In this document: positions 7,049 through 15,718 of the stretch, piece by piece
Layout of the letters: each line of letters starts with the position of its first letter
How positions within the stretch are numbered: position 1 is the first letter of the stretch
Assembly (NCBI GenBank): GCA_024710585.1
Contig: JANJUM010000205.1
Coordinates: 1 to 43,618, forward strand
Reading direction: 5' to 3'
Length of the DNA stretch: 43,618 bases
Origin: Desulforhopalus sp.
GTDB lineage: Bacteria > Desulfobacterota > Desulfobulbia > Desulfobulbales > Desulfocapsaceae
Program-made: the position numbers and the translations under genes
Notes under the pieces: model-generated
Database searches by the model: none
Told to the model about the DNA's origin: nothing
What the model saw: only the letters and a program-made list of their open reading frames with translations

Positions 7049-8599
7049 TCACTCTTTGCGTCGGCGTCGAAGGGTCGATGCCAGGGCCACCGCGAAAAAG
7101 CCGGCGGCGAGGCTCAAAGGGGCGAAGAGATGGCCGAAACGCATCCAGACGGTCTTTTCGTCGAGCAGGGCGACACCGCGCTTCTCCGCCCAGGGGACGA
7201 AGATCTCGGAGCGGGCGGAGATGGCCCCGCTCGGCTCGATATAGGCGGAGATGCCGGTGTTGGCCGAGCGTACCAGGCTGCGCCGCGTCTCCACCGCGCG
7301 CAGTACCGCCATGGCCAGGCTGTGCTGGGGGGCGCTGCTGCGGCCGTACCAGGCGTCGTTGGTCAGGTTGACGAGGAGGTTGGCCCCGGCCGCGACCCAG
7401 CGCCGCGACAACTCGGGGAAGACCGACTCGAAACAGATGAGCACCCCCAGCCGGGCGTCGCCCAGGGGCAGCGGGCTCTCTATGGTGCCGGCGCTGAAAT
7501 CGCCCACCGCCTGCACCAGTGGGGCGATGAAGGGCAGCAGTTCCTGCAGCGGCACGTATTCGCCGAAGGGCACGAGGTGCGACTTGTGGTAGAGGCCGGC
7601 GACCTTCCCCCGCCGATCGAGCAGCAGGGCGCTGTTGTAGAGCGGCGGCTTGCCGGTTGGCCGCGCGCTCATCTCGAGCCACGGCACGCCGCTGAGCAGG
7701 GCGACCTGGTGGCGGAGAAGGAGCGTCTCGAGGCGCCTCATCAGCATTTCATCGAGGGGGTAGTGGGGCAGGGCGGTCTCCGGCCAGACCAGCAACTGCG
7801 GCGCAGGGTCGACGGCGAGCTTCTCGCTCAGTTGCAGGTGGCTGTCCACCGTCTTCTGCAACTGTTGCGGCGACCACTTGACCGCCTGGTCGATATTGCC
7901 TTGGACGACGCCAAGCGTTATCCGTGGCGCCTCCTCCGTCAAGGTCTTCACCTCGGCGAGGCGCTGCCGGGTGTAAAGGCCGGCGCAGAGCAGCAGGAGG
8001 CAGGCCGGCAGAAACAGGGCCGCCAGGGTGGGGCGGTGACGGCGATGGCGCAGGAGGAGAACGACCAGGAGGTTGACGAGGACGATGACATAGGTCAGCC
8101 CGTAGTGGCCGACGAGGTCGGCGGTCTGGATGAGCAGGGGTTGGCCAGCCAGGGCATAGCCGAGGTCCATCCACGGGAAGCCGGAAAAGAGCAGGGAACG
8201 CAGCCAGTCGAGGCCCACCCACAGGGCTGGCAGGAGCCACAGGCATGCCCAGGGGGGCAGGGTGTCGAGGGCGAGACGCGCGCCCAGGGCGAACAGGGCC
8301 CAGTAGAGGCTCATGTAGAGGGCGAGCAGCAGCAGCGCCGGCCCGGAAAGAAACCACGGCAGGCCGCCATAGGTGGAAAGGACGATGGTGATCCAGTAGA
8401 GCAGGAGGAGGTGGTGGACGAGGCCGGCGGAAAGCCCGGCCAGGGCCGCCATGCGCGGCATGCCCAGGCGCAGGGTGGCGAACAGCGGCGCCAGGGCCAC
8501 AGCGAGCAGGGCCGGCATGGCCCCGCCCCCGGGAAAGGCGAGCCACAGCAGGAGGCCGCTTGCCGCGGCCTGGAGCAGTGGGTGCAGCAGGGCGGTCAC
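7049..8599 (-). CDS. lnt: apolipoprotein N-acyltransferase
   Basis: A 516-residue inner-membrane enzyme that adds the third acyl chain to the N-terminal cysteine of lipoproteins. Hydrophobic helices fill residues 1-210, followed by a periplasmic nitrilase-like domain. The catalytic triad is visible as E274 (VWPETALP), K339 (YHKSHLVPFGEY) and C389 (LICFES). A last hydrophobic segment lies near the C-terminus. It starts with GTG inside GTGA, which overlaps the stop of the CorC-like gene by 4 bases, so it is translationally coupled. The corC-lnt order is the same as in Escherichia coli. Confidence 0.95.
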   Translation of the reverse strand: MTALLHPLLQAAASGLLLWLAFPGGGAMPALLAVALAPLFATLRLGMPRMAALAGLSAGLVHHLLLLYWITIVLSTYGGLPWFLSGPALLLLALYMSLYWALFALGARLALDTLPPWACLWLLPALWVGLDWLRSLLFSGFPWMDLGYALAGQPLLIQTADLVGHYGLTYVIVLVNLLVVLLLRHRRHRPTLAALFLPACLLLLCAGLYTRQRLAEVKTLTEEAPRITLGVVQGNIDQAVKWSPQQLQKTVDSHLQLSEKLAVDPAPQLLVWPETALPHYPLDEMLMRRLETLLLRHQVALLSGVPWLEMSARPTGKPPLYNSALLLDRRGKVAGLYHKSHLVPFGEYVPLQELLPFIAPLVQAVGDFSAGTIESPLPLGDARLGVLICFESVFPELSRRWVAAGANLLVNLTNDAWYGRSSAPQHSLAMAVLRAVETRRSLVRSANTGISAYIEPSGAISARSEIFVPWAEKRGVALLDEKTVWMRFGHLFAPLSLAAGFFAVALASTLRRRRKE

Positions 8600-9483
8600 G
8601 GGTTGTCCGGGGTATCGAGGATTCTCGTTATGCGCAGGGTCTTGAGCTGGCGGGGGTCGGCGTTCTTGACCTCGAAGCGGAAACCGCTGATGTCGACCAC
8701 ATCACCGATCACCGCCAGCCGGCCGAGGACATGGATGACCAGGCCGCCCACCGATTCGTAGGGGCCTTCGGGAAACTCCACCAGGAAGTGTTCCTCGAGC
8801 ACCTCGATGTCGACCCGCGCCGCCACCAGCACGGTGTTCTCGTCGATGACTTCCAGCTGTTTCTCGTCGTCGTCGTACTCGTCGTCGATTTCTCCGACGA
8901 TCTCCTCGAGGATGTCCTCGAGGGTGATCAGGCCGCGCACCGTACCGAACTCGTCGACGACCATGGCCATGTGCAGCTTGCGCTTCTGGAACTCGCGCAG
9001 CAGGTCGACGATGGGTTTGGATTCGGAGATGAAATACACCGGCCGCAGGTAGGACTCGAGGTTGACCGGCCCTGGCTGGTGATTGGCACGGGCGCACAGC
9101 TTGAGCAGGTCCTTGGCGTGGATGGCGCCGATGACGTGGTCGGGGTTGTCGCGGTAGATGGGAATGCGGGTGAAGCCGCTCTCGATGACCATGTCGATCA
9201 ACTCGGCCATCGGCGCCGCCTCGTTGAAGGAGACGATCTCCGCCGCCGGGGTCATGATCTCCGAGGCGTAGGTCTCGCGGAACTCGAGGATCGAGTTGAT
9301 CATCTTCTCCTCGAGGGAGGAGATCAGGCCATGCTCCTCGCCCTCTTCGAGGAGTTCCTGGATCTCGTGCTCAAGATCTTCCTTGGTGCCTGGCTTGGTG
9401 AAATTAAGAAGGGATTTGAGGCGTTTGAGGACTCCACCGGATTGGTCGGCCTCCTGTTGCTCGCGCGTGTTGTCGTCGCTCAT
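8596..9483 (-). CDS. corC: CorC/HlyC family CBS-domain protein
   Basis: A 295-residue cytoplasmic protein with a charged N-terminus, a tandem CBS pair (about residues 70-190; TRIPIYRDNPDHVIGAIHAK is typical of the first) and a C-terminal CorC/HlyC (transporter-associated) domain ending at FRFEVKNADPRQLKTLRIT. It lacks the DUF21 membrane domain, like E. coli YbeX/CorC. The family has been linked to Mg/Co efflux and to ribosome- and envelope-related functions; its exact role here is unknown. The ATG giving MSDDNTREQQ is chosen because the upstream in-frame extension is low-complexity and crosses the palindromic element at 9538-9619. It is coupled to lnt by a GTGA overlap. Confidence 0.88.
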   Translation of the reverse strand: MSDDNTREQQEADQSGGVLKRLKSLLNFTKPGTKEDLEHEIQELLEEGEEHGLISSLEEKMINSILEFRETYASEIMTPAAEIVSFNEAAPMAELIDMVIESGFTRIPIYRDNPDHVIGAIHAKDLLKLCARANHQPGPVNLESYLRPVYFISESKPIVDLLREFQKRKLHMAMVVDEFGTVRGLITLEDILEEIVGEIDDEYDDDEKQLEVIDENTVLVAARVDIEVLEEHFLVEFPEGPYESVGGLVIHVLGRLAVIGDVVDISGFRFEVKNADPRQLKTLRITRILDTPDNP

Positions 9484-9537
9484 CGTGTGAGATGGTTTGG
9501 CGCCCGCTGCCCTCTGCGGCGCTCTGTGGATGGCGGT

Positions 9538-9619
9538 CCACTCGGCCTTTGCCCCGGGGCCGTCCGCCTCCCGCGGGGGCGGCAAAAGGGCACCCCGTCC
9601 GCGGGGTGGAGCCGAGTGG
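9538..9619. repeat. cloverleaf-like palindromic intergenic element
   Basis: An outer perfect 9-bp inverted repeat, CCACTCGGC (9538-9546) with GCCGAGTGG (9611-9619), encloses two inner hairpins. The first is the CCTTTGCC arm (9546-9553) with GGCAAAAGG (9581-9589). The second is ACCCCG-TCCG-CGGGGT (9592-9607). It sits between the divergent corC and accC genes with no T-run. It could be a REP-like repeat, a structured leader of corC, or a protein-binding site. Confidence 0.5.
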
Positions 9620-9731
9620 TGGTGATCATGACGGTCATACTTACCATTATGGCCACAAAAAGCAATGGTCGCCTGGCGCGGAGATGCTCCCGGTGGTGGT
9701 CGGCGAGCCTCGCGATTGGCTCTTGAAAAGG

Positions 9732-9740
9732 TGCTATGAT
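9732..9740 (+). promoter_or_regulatory. extended -10 promoter candidate for the acyl-CoA carboxylase operon
   Basis: TG-C-TATGAT at 9732-9740 matches an extended -10 element in a locally AT-richer patch, leaving a leader of about 220 bases before accC. No good -35 box accompanies it. The rest of the 9484-9968 divergent gap, outside the palindromic element, shows nothing else recognisable. Confidence 0.35.
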
Positions 9741-9968
9741 GCTGATACTCTATGAATATTTTCACAAGAGGGGGCTGCCGCCGATAATTTCCTTTTCTCT
9801 TCGCCTCCTGATGACTATAGTAGCGCCGATTCCCGGGGCCGGCCAGCGGTCGCACCTCCGCCAAGGGCGGCTCTGTCCGCCATGCTGTACATCTTCGGCC
9901 GTTTGTGGTAGTAAAGGGTCGAGCTTCAGCCCCTTCTTTCTCCCCCCACTTCAGAAACGAGGAACGGT

Positions 9969-11372
9969 TTGCAAGGAAAGGTTCTCATCGCCAATCGCGG
10001 CGAAATCGCCATCCGCATCATGAACGCCTGCCGGGATCTCGGCCTCGATCATGTCGTCGTCTACACCGATGCCGACCGCGATTCCGAGCATGTGCGGCGC
10101 AACGTCACCAGCGGCCCGGAGCAGAACGCCTGGCGTATCACCAGCTACACCGAGCCCAACGACATCTTCGCCGTCGCCGACCACACCGGCTGCACTGCCA
10201 TCCACCCCGGCTACGGCTTCTTCTCCGAGGACTTCCGCTTCGCGCGGCGCGCCACCAAACGCGACCGGCCGCTGGTGTTCATCGGCCCCAGCTGGGAGGT
10301 CATCCGCGACCTCGGCGACAAGATCAACACCAAGCGCGTCGCCAACCAGCTCGGCATTCCCACCATTCCCGGCACCGACGCCCCGATCTACAACGAGATG
10401 GAGGCCGAGGAGATCGCCGCCGGGCTGCTCGAGGAGCAGCGCCGCAACGGCGTCGACCAGCCCTCGGTGCTCGTCAAGGCGGCCGCCGGTGGTGGCGGTA
10501 TGGGCATCGAGGAAGTCACCGAGATCGAGCGGTTCCGCCGCGTCTATCGCCAGTTGCAGAACTACGCCAAGCGCCAGTTCGGCGACGGCGGGGTGCTCAT
10601 CGAGCAGTGCCTGCGCGACTACAACCATCTCGAGGTGCAGCTGGTATGCTCGAAATACGGCGAGCGTGTGCACTTCAGCTCGCGCAACTGCACCATCCAG
10701 TCCACCGGGCGGCAGAAGCGGGTGGAGGCGTCGCCGGGCTTCGACCGCGCCGCCTTCGACTACGACTTCGACGAAAAGAAGGTCCTCGAGCAGATCGTCA
10801 ACTACTCGCTGAAACTGGCGGGGCACGTCAAATACGATAATGTCGGCACCTGGGAGTGGATCGTCACCCGCTCCGGGCAGCCCTACCTCCTCGAGGTCAA
10901 CACGCGCATCCAGGTGGAGAACGACATTTCGGCGCGGATCAGCTATATCGGCGGCGAGCAGCCCAACCTCATCCGCGAGCAGATCCGCCTCGGGCTCGGA
11001 GAGCGGCTCGGCTACAAGCAGAGCGCCATCAAGTTCAGGGGCACGGCCATCGAGCTGCGCATCGTCGCCGAGGACACCCGGCGCGGCTTCGCCCCGTGGA
11101 TCGGCACCATCACCGAGTTCAGCTTTCCCAGCCACCCCTGGTCGGCGGTTTATACCCATGTGCCCTTCGACCGCCCCTACCCCATCCCCAGCGACTTCGA
11201 CCCCAATCTCGCCCTGGCCCTGGTGTGGGGCGAGTCGGTGCAGGACGCCAAGGACAAGGCGGTGCAGTTCCTGAAAGAAACGACCATAGGCGGCGTCGAC
11301 AGCGGCGGCAGCCCGATCGTCACCAACCTCCAGTACCTGCACGACAATCTCGACCGGCTCTTCGCCTTCTGA
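9969..11372 (+). CDS. biotin carboxylase subunit of an acyl-CoA carboxylase (divergent)
   Basis: A 467-residue ATP-grasp enzyme that carboxylates biotin on a carrier protein using ATP and bicarbonate. The N-terminal fold begins VLIANRGEIAIRIMNAC. IHPGYGFFSED and the glycine-rich loop KAAAGGGGMGI (about 168-178) are present, and the catalytic region contains EVNTRIQVEN. It differs from standard AccC in that the usual VEH is VEN and the segment after it diverges. No biotinyl domain is attached or adjacent. The start is a TTG preceded by GAGGAA; no in-frame ATG fits the fold. The fused carboxyltransferase starts 30 bases downstream, so the two form one enzyme operon, probably acetyl-CoA carboxylase. 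Confidence 0.88.
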   Translation: MQGKVLIANRGEIAIRIMNACRDLGLDHVVVYTDADRDSEHVRRNVTSGPEQNAWRITSYTEPNDIFAVADHTGCTAIHPGYGFFSEDFRFARRATKRDRPLVFIGPSWEVIRDLGDKINTKRVANQLGIPTIPGTDAPIYNEMEAEEIAAGLLEEQRRNGVDQPSVLVKAAAGGGGMGIEEVTEIERFRRVYRQLQNYAKRQFGDGGVLIEQCLRDYNHLEVQLVCSKYGERVHFSSRNCTIQSTGRQKRVEASPGFDRAAFDYDFDEKKVLEQIVNYSLKLAGHVKYDNVGTWEWIVTRSGQPYLLEVNTRIQVENDISARISYIGGEQPNLIREQIRLGLGERLGYKQSAIKFRGTAIELRIVAEDTRRGFAPWIGTITEFSFPSHPWSAVYTHVPFDRPYPIPSDFDPNLALALVWGESVQDAKDKAVQFLKETTIGGVDSGGSPIVTNLQYLHDNLDRLFAF

Positions 11373-11402
11373 AATCGCTCCCGTCATCTACGGCCAAGGA
11401 AT

Positions 11403-13676
11403 ATGAAAGAACTTTTCAAGCAGCTGCTCAAGATAGAAGAACGGATCAACTACCTTCTGCAGATCAAGGATTACGCCGCCTGGGGCAACCTCGACGGCTT
11501 CAAGAAAACCTGCGAGCAGCTCAAGCAGACGGTCTACGACCACACCGAGGAACAATTGCGCGCCGAGATCCGCAAGCTCGACGAGTCGATCAGCTTTCTC
11601 GAGGAGAGGGCGGAGGAGAACCTCACGCCGATGGAGAGGGTGCGCATCGTCCGCTCCATCCAGCGTTTCACCCTGAAGGACATCCTCGAGAACGTCTACG
11701 AAGACTATACCGAACTCGGCGGTGAAGGCGACGCCAACGTCGACCCGGCGATGATCTGCGCCAAAGCGACCATCACGCGGCGCATCAAGAACAAGCCCTA
11801 CACCGCTTCGGTGATGGTCATCGGCCAGGAGACCGGCCATGGCGAGGAGTTCCGCAACGGCGGCTCCTGCCACCCCCAGGGCAACGAGAAGGCCCTGCGC
11901 TATATGCGCGTCGCCGAGACCGAGGGCATCCCCATCCATTTCTATGTCTTCACCCCCGGGTCCTACCCGGTGGAGGAGGGCTCCGGGGCGGCGCAGCAGA
12001 TCGCGCGCAACATCTACGCCATGACCAAGCTGCGCGTGCCGATGGTGTCGATGATCTCCGAAGGCGGCTCCGGCGGCGCCGAGGCCATCGGCCTCTCCGA
12101 CTACCGCCTCATGGCCTCCCACGGCTACTACTCGGTCATCTCGCCGGAGGGTGCGGCGGCCATCGAGGGCAAGATCCGCGAGGGCGCCAAGGTGCCGCGG
12201 GAGCTGATCGAGGTCTGCGCCGACCGGCTGCGCCTGACCGCCAAGGACAACCTCGAAAAAGGCACCATCGACCGCATCGTTTACGAGCCGATGCTGGGGG
12301 CGCGCCGCGACGACTTCGCCTTCTTCGCCAAGCTGCGCGCCGAGATGCTGCGCGCCACCGACAAGGTGGTGCTGTCAGCCAAGAGCTTCTCTGCCCTGCG
12401 CACCTACGAGATCCGCCGCAAGAAGCATCAGCCGGCCTCCGAGGAGCACCAGCTGGAGCTGCCCTGGGACCTCAGCGAGGTTGAGATCGACAAGCTGCTC
12501 CTCCTGCGTTCGAAGAAATACCTGGAGATGGCGCGCAACGGCTTCGTCGGCAGGATCGACACCGAGGAGGGCGCCCTCACCTCGATGAAAGTGCGGATGG
12601 AGAAGGCCTACTACGCCATCCGCTACGACGTCATGAAGAATCACAAGCGCCAGGTGCGCAAGGTGCTGAGCGACGTCTCCGGCGAGGGCTCGGTAATGAT
12701 CCGCCGCATCAAGGAGCCGCTGCAGGCCATCGCCGACCTGTGGGGCAAGAAAAAGGAGGACAAGCCGCAGCGCCTCCTGCCCATGAACAGCGCGGCGGCG
12801 CCGGACGCCCAGTCGCCGCGTGTCGACCCCCTGGAGCTGACCGACACCTACACCAGCCCCCTGGCCAACGAGGACCGCACCATCAGCTGCCCCAACGCCG
12901 ACAAGCACGGCTGCAAGGATCTCTGGGTCCCCGATCTCTACGGCGAGTTCGCCGGGGTCTGCGAGACCTGCGGCCACCACTTTCCCCTCGAGTATACCTG
13001 GTACCTGAAGAACATCTTCGACCCCGGCTCGATCCGGCCGTTCAATATCGGCATCGGCGCCGGCAACCCCCAGCACTACACCGGCTTCGACGAGCGGCTG
13101 CAGCGCTCCAAGGACAAGACCGGCCGGCTCTCCGGCAACATGACCTTCCACGCCATGGTCAACGGCATCAAGATCGTCGTCACCATGCTCTACTCCGATT
13201 TCCGTAACGGTACGGTGGGCTCGGCCGAGGGCGAGAAGTTCGTCCAGGCCTGCCTCCTCGCCAAGCGCAAGAAGCGGCCGCTGCTCGCCTATATCCACAC
13301 CACCGGCGGCATCCGCATCCAGGAGGGCACCCTGGGGGTGGTGCAGATGCCCAAGTGCACCATGGCGGTGCGCGAGTATATCGACGCCGGCGGGCTCTAT
13401 CTGGTGGTCTACGATAACAACTCCTACGCCGGGCCGGTGGCCTCCTTCCTCGGCTGCTCCCCCTATCAGTTCGCCATTCGCTCGAGCCGTGTCGGCTTCG
13501 CCGGGCCGCGGGTCATCCGCGAGACCACCGGCACCGACATCCCGCCCGACTACCACTCGGCCCGCAACGCCTTGAAACGCGGGCATATTCAGGGTATCTG
13601 GGACCGGCGCGAGTTCCGCCGCAACCTCCATAAGTCCCTGCTCACCATGGGCAGCCCGAGCCTCTATTATCGTTAG
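11403..13676 (+). CDS. fused acyl-CoA carboxylase carboxyltransferase (alpha-beta, AccA-AccD order)
   Basis: A 757-residue protein that transfers the carboxyl group from carboxybiotin to an acyl-CoA, most likely acetyl-CoA for fatty-acid synthesis. Residues 1 to about 430 resemble AccA, including a helical N-terminus, the GHGEEFRNGGSCHPQG stretch and the oxyanion-hole region SEGGSGGAEAIG. Residues from about 490 resemble AccD, with a four-cysteine finger (CX7C-X15-CX2C) and then AYIHTTGGIRIQEG. Standard AccD has CX2C-X15-CX2C, so the first knuckle carries a five-residue insertion. A charged and Pro/Ala linker joins the halves. The alpha-before-beta order is the reverse of single-chain eukaryotic carboxylases. 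No biotin carrier gene is in the window. Confidence 0.88.
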   Translation: MKELFKQLLKIEERINYLLQIKDYAAWGNLDGFKKTCEQLKQTVYDHTEEQLRAEIRKLDESISFLEERAEENLTPMERVRIVRSIQRFTLKDILENVYEDYTELGGEGDANVDPAMICAKATITRRIKNKPYTASVMVIGQETGHGEEFRNGGSCHPQGNEKALRYMRVAETEGIPIHFYVFTPGSYPVEEGSGAAQQIARNIYAMTKLRVPMVSMISEGGSGGAEAIGLSDYRLMASHGYYSVISPEGAAAIEGKIREGAKVPRELIEVCADRLRLTAKDNLEKGTIDRIVYEPMLGARRDDFAFFAKLRAEMLRATDKVVLSAKSFSALRTYEIRRKKHQPASEEHQLELPWDLSEVEIDKLLLLRSKKYLEMARNGFVGRIDTEEGALTSMKVRMEKAYYAIRYDVMKNHKRQVRKVLSDVSGEGSVMIRRIKEPLQAIADLWGKKKEDKPQRLLPMNSAAAPDAQSPRVDPLELTDTYTSPLANEDRTISCPNADKHGCKDLWVPDLYGEFAGVCETCGHHFPLEYTWYLKNIFDPGSIRPFNIGIGAGNPQHYTGFDERLQRSKDKTGRLSGNMTFHAMVNGIKIVVTMLYSDFRNGTVGSAEGEKFVQACLLAKRKKRPLLAYIHTTGGIRIQEGTLGVVQMPKCTMAVREYIDAGGLYLVVYDNNSYAGPVASFLGCSPYQFAIRSSRVGFAGPRVIRETTGTDIPPDYHSARNALKRGHIQGIWDRREFRRNLHKSLLTMGSPSLYYR

Positions 13677-13839
13677 GCTGTAATGGTCGCCCGCCGCCTC
13701 GCCGTAACGGCGTGGCGCGGTGAGGAAAACTTGGCAATTTCTTCCTGGATTTGCTAGTGTTGCCGAGAAAAACGATGGGTTGGCGCAGGCGCGGCCTTAA
13801 ATGTCGCGCCCGGCTGCCCGTCGCCACCAGGGGCACGCC

Positions 13840-15714
13840 ATGACCACGGATATCGCGACGAATACCGAGTACTGCGAGATCGTCACCCTGCTGCAGCGTC
13901 TGGGCTGGGTGGGCGAGGAACAGTTGCGCCACGCCCAGCGGGTGCGCAGCAAGCTCGCCACGTCGACCACCCTGCTCAATGTCCTCAAGGAGCTGGGGGT
14001 TGTCAACGACGAGATGGTGCGCAAGGCCCTCGCCGAGAGCAACCTCAACCCGCGCATCGGCGAGTTGCTGGTGGAACTGGGCTACCTCTCGGGAGACGAC
14101 CTGCGCGCCGCCTTCGCTATCCAGCAGGAGCGTGAAAAGGGACAGAAGCTCGGCGAGATTCTCGTCAAGTACAACTTCATCGAGGAGAAGGTCTTCAACC
14201 GCGTGCTGTCGATGCAGCTCGGCTACCCGCTGGTCGATGTCAACATGGCCCTGGTGGACCGCGCCAAGGTGGCCGCGGTACCCTTCAAGAACCTCATCGA
14301 CCACCGCTTCCTGCCCCTCAAGTCGCCTGACGGGCAGACCATGGTCGCCTTTGCCGACCCCCTCGACAAGAAGAGCCAGGAGATTGCCAAGCGCCTGCTC
14401 GGCAACGACATCATCCCGGCCATCGCCGAGAAGAAGAGCATCGTCGAGACGCAGAAGCTCCTCGCCGGCCTGGCCTCGGGCAAGACGCTGAGCGTCGACA
14501 ACAAGACCGTGGTCGGCGTGGTCAACGCCATCATCATCGCCGCCATCGACAACAACGCCTCGGACATCCATATCGAGCCCTTTGCCGACCGCCTGCAGGT
14601 GCGCTTCCGCGAGGACGGGGTTCTGCGCCATCACCGCGACTTCGAGCGGGAGATCATCGCCCCGCTGACCAGCCGCCTGAAGATCATGTGCAGCGCCGAC
14701 ATCGCCGAGAAACGTCGCCACCAGGGCGGGCGCATCCTCTTCGAGCACGAGGAGGGCCATGTCGATATCCGCGTCTCCTTCTACGTCACCGTGCACGGCG
14801 AAAAGGTGGTGCTGCGCCTCCTCAAGCAAAAGCGCGAGCTCATCGACATCCGTACCGTCGGCATGGCCCCGAAGATGCTCAATCGCTTCCTCGAGGATGC
14901 CGTCTACCCGCCCACCGGGGTGCTCCTTGTCACCGGGCCCACCGGCTCCGGCAAGACCTCCACCGTCTACAGCTGCATCAACCACATCAAAAACCCGCAA
15001 ATCAGCATCGTCACCGCCGAGGAGCCGGTGGAATACTTCATCGACGGCGTCGCCCAGTGCTCCATCGAGCCGTCCATCAACCTGACCTTCGAGGAGACCC
15101 TGCGCCATATCGTCCGCCAGGACCCGGATGTCATCGTCATCGGCGAGATCCGCGACCACGGCTCGGCGGAGATGGCCATGCAGGCGGCCTTGACCGGCCA
15201 TAAAGTGCTGAGCACCTTTCACACCGAAGACAGCATCGGCGGCCTCATCCGCCTGCTCAATATGGATATCGCCCCGTTCCTGGTCTCGTCGACGGTGGTC
15301 TGCGTCCTGGCGCAGCGCCTGCTGCGGCGGGTGTGCCCGGACTGCGCCATGGAGACGGCCATTGCCCCGGTGCAGCTGAAGCGGCTGGGCGCCTCGGCGG
15401 AGGACTTCGCCGGCGCCCATTTCGTCAAGGGTCGCGGCTGCAGCAGCTGCAAGCAGACTGGTTATCGTGGCCGGGTGGGGGTCTTCGAACTGCTGGTGCT
15501 CGACGAACTGGTGCGCACCGCCATCCTCGAGCAGCGCACCAGCTACGAGATTCGCCAGACCAGCATCGAGCATTCCGGCCTGGTGACCCTGCTCGAAGAT
15601 GGCCTGGTCAAGGCCGCCAGCGGCATCACCAGCGTCGATGAGGTGCTGCGCTGCCTACCCAAACTCGACCGTCCGCGGCCCTTGGCCGAACTCAAGCGAT
15701 TACTTGGAGAATAG
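13840..15714 (+). CDS. PilB/GspE-type secretion or pilus assembly ATPase
   Basis: A 624-residue cytoplasmic AAA-type motor ATPase. The N-terminal 170 residues contain MshEN/T2SSE_N repeats (LGELLVELGYLSGDDLR-like pattern). Walker A is TGPTGSGKTS with K372. The Walker B/Asp box is DPDVIVIGEIRD (about 428-439). A zinc tetracysteine is formed by C499, C502, C534 and C537. The family powers type IV pilus extension or type II secretion. An in-frame ATG at 13801 also exists, but the ATG at 13840 has AGGGG six bases upstream and is preferred. No pilin, PilC or PilT gene is nearby. The HDOD gene follows after 4 bases. Confidence 0.88.
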   Translation: MTTDIATNTEYCEIVTLLQRLGWVGEEQLRHAQRVRSKLATSTTLLNVLKELGVVNDEMVRKALAESNLNPRIGELLVELGYLSGDDLRAAFAIQQEREKGQKLGEILVKYNFIEEKVFNRVLSMQLGYPLVDVNMALVDRAKVAAVPFKNLIDHRFLPLKSPDGQTMVAFADPLDKKSQEIAKRLLGNDIIPAIAEKKSIVETQKLLAGLASGKTLSVDNKTVVGVVNAIIIAAIDNNASDIHIEPFADRLQVRFREDGVLRHHRDFEREIIAPLTSRLKIMCSADIAEKRRHQGGRILFEHEEGHVDIRVSFYVTVHGEKVVLRLLKQKRELIDIRTVGMAPKMLNRFLEDAVYPPTGVLLVTGPTGSGKTSTVYSCINHIKNPQISIVTAEEPVEYFIDGVAQCSIEPSINLTFEETLRHIVRQDPDVIVIGEIRDHGSAEMAMQAALTGHKVLSTFHTEDSIGGLIRLLNMDIAPFLVSSTVVCVLAQRLLRRVCPDCAMETAIAPVQLKRLGASAEDFAGAHFVKGRGCSSCKQTGYRGRVGVFELLVLDELVRTAILEQRTSYEIRQTSIEHSGLVTLLEDGLVKAASGITSVDEVLRCLPKLDRPRPLAELKRLLGE

Positions 15715-15718
15715 ACCT

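Noticed and set aside
13701-13715. Terminator after the fused carboxyltransferase gene
   Set aside because: The CGCCG-TAA-CGGCG hairpin is short and has no T-run; read-through into the PilB-like gene cannot be excluded.
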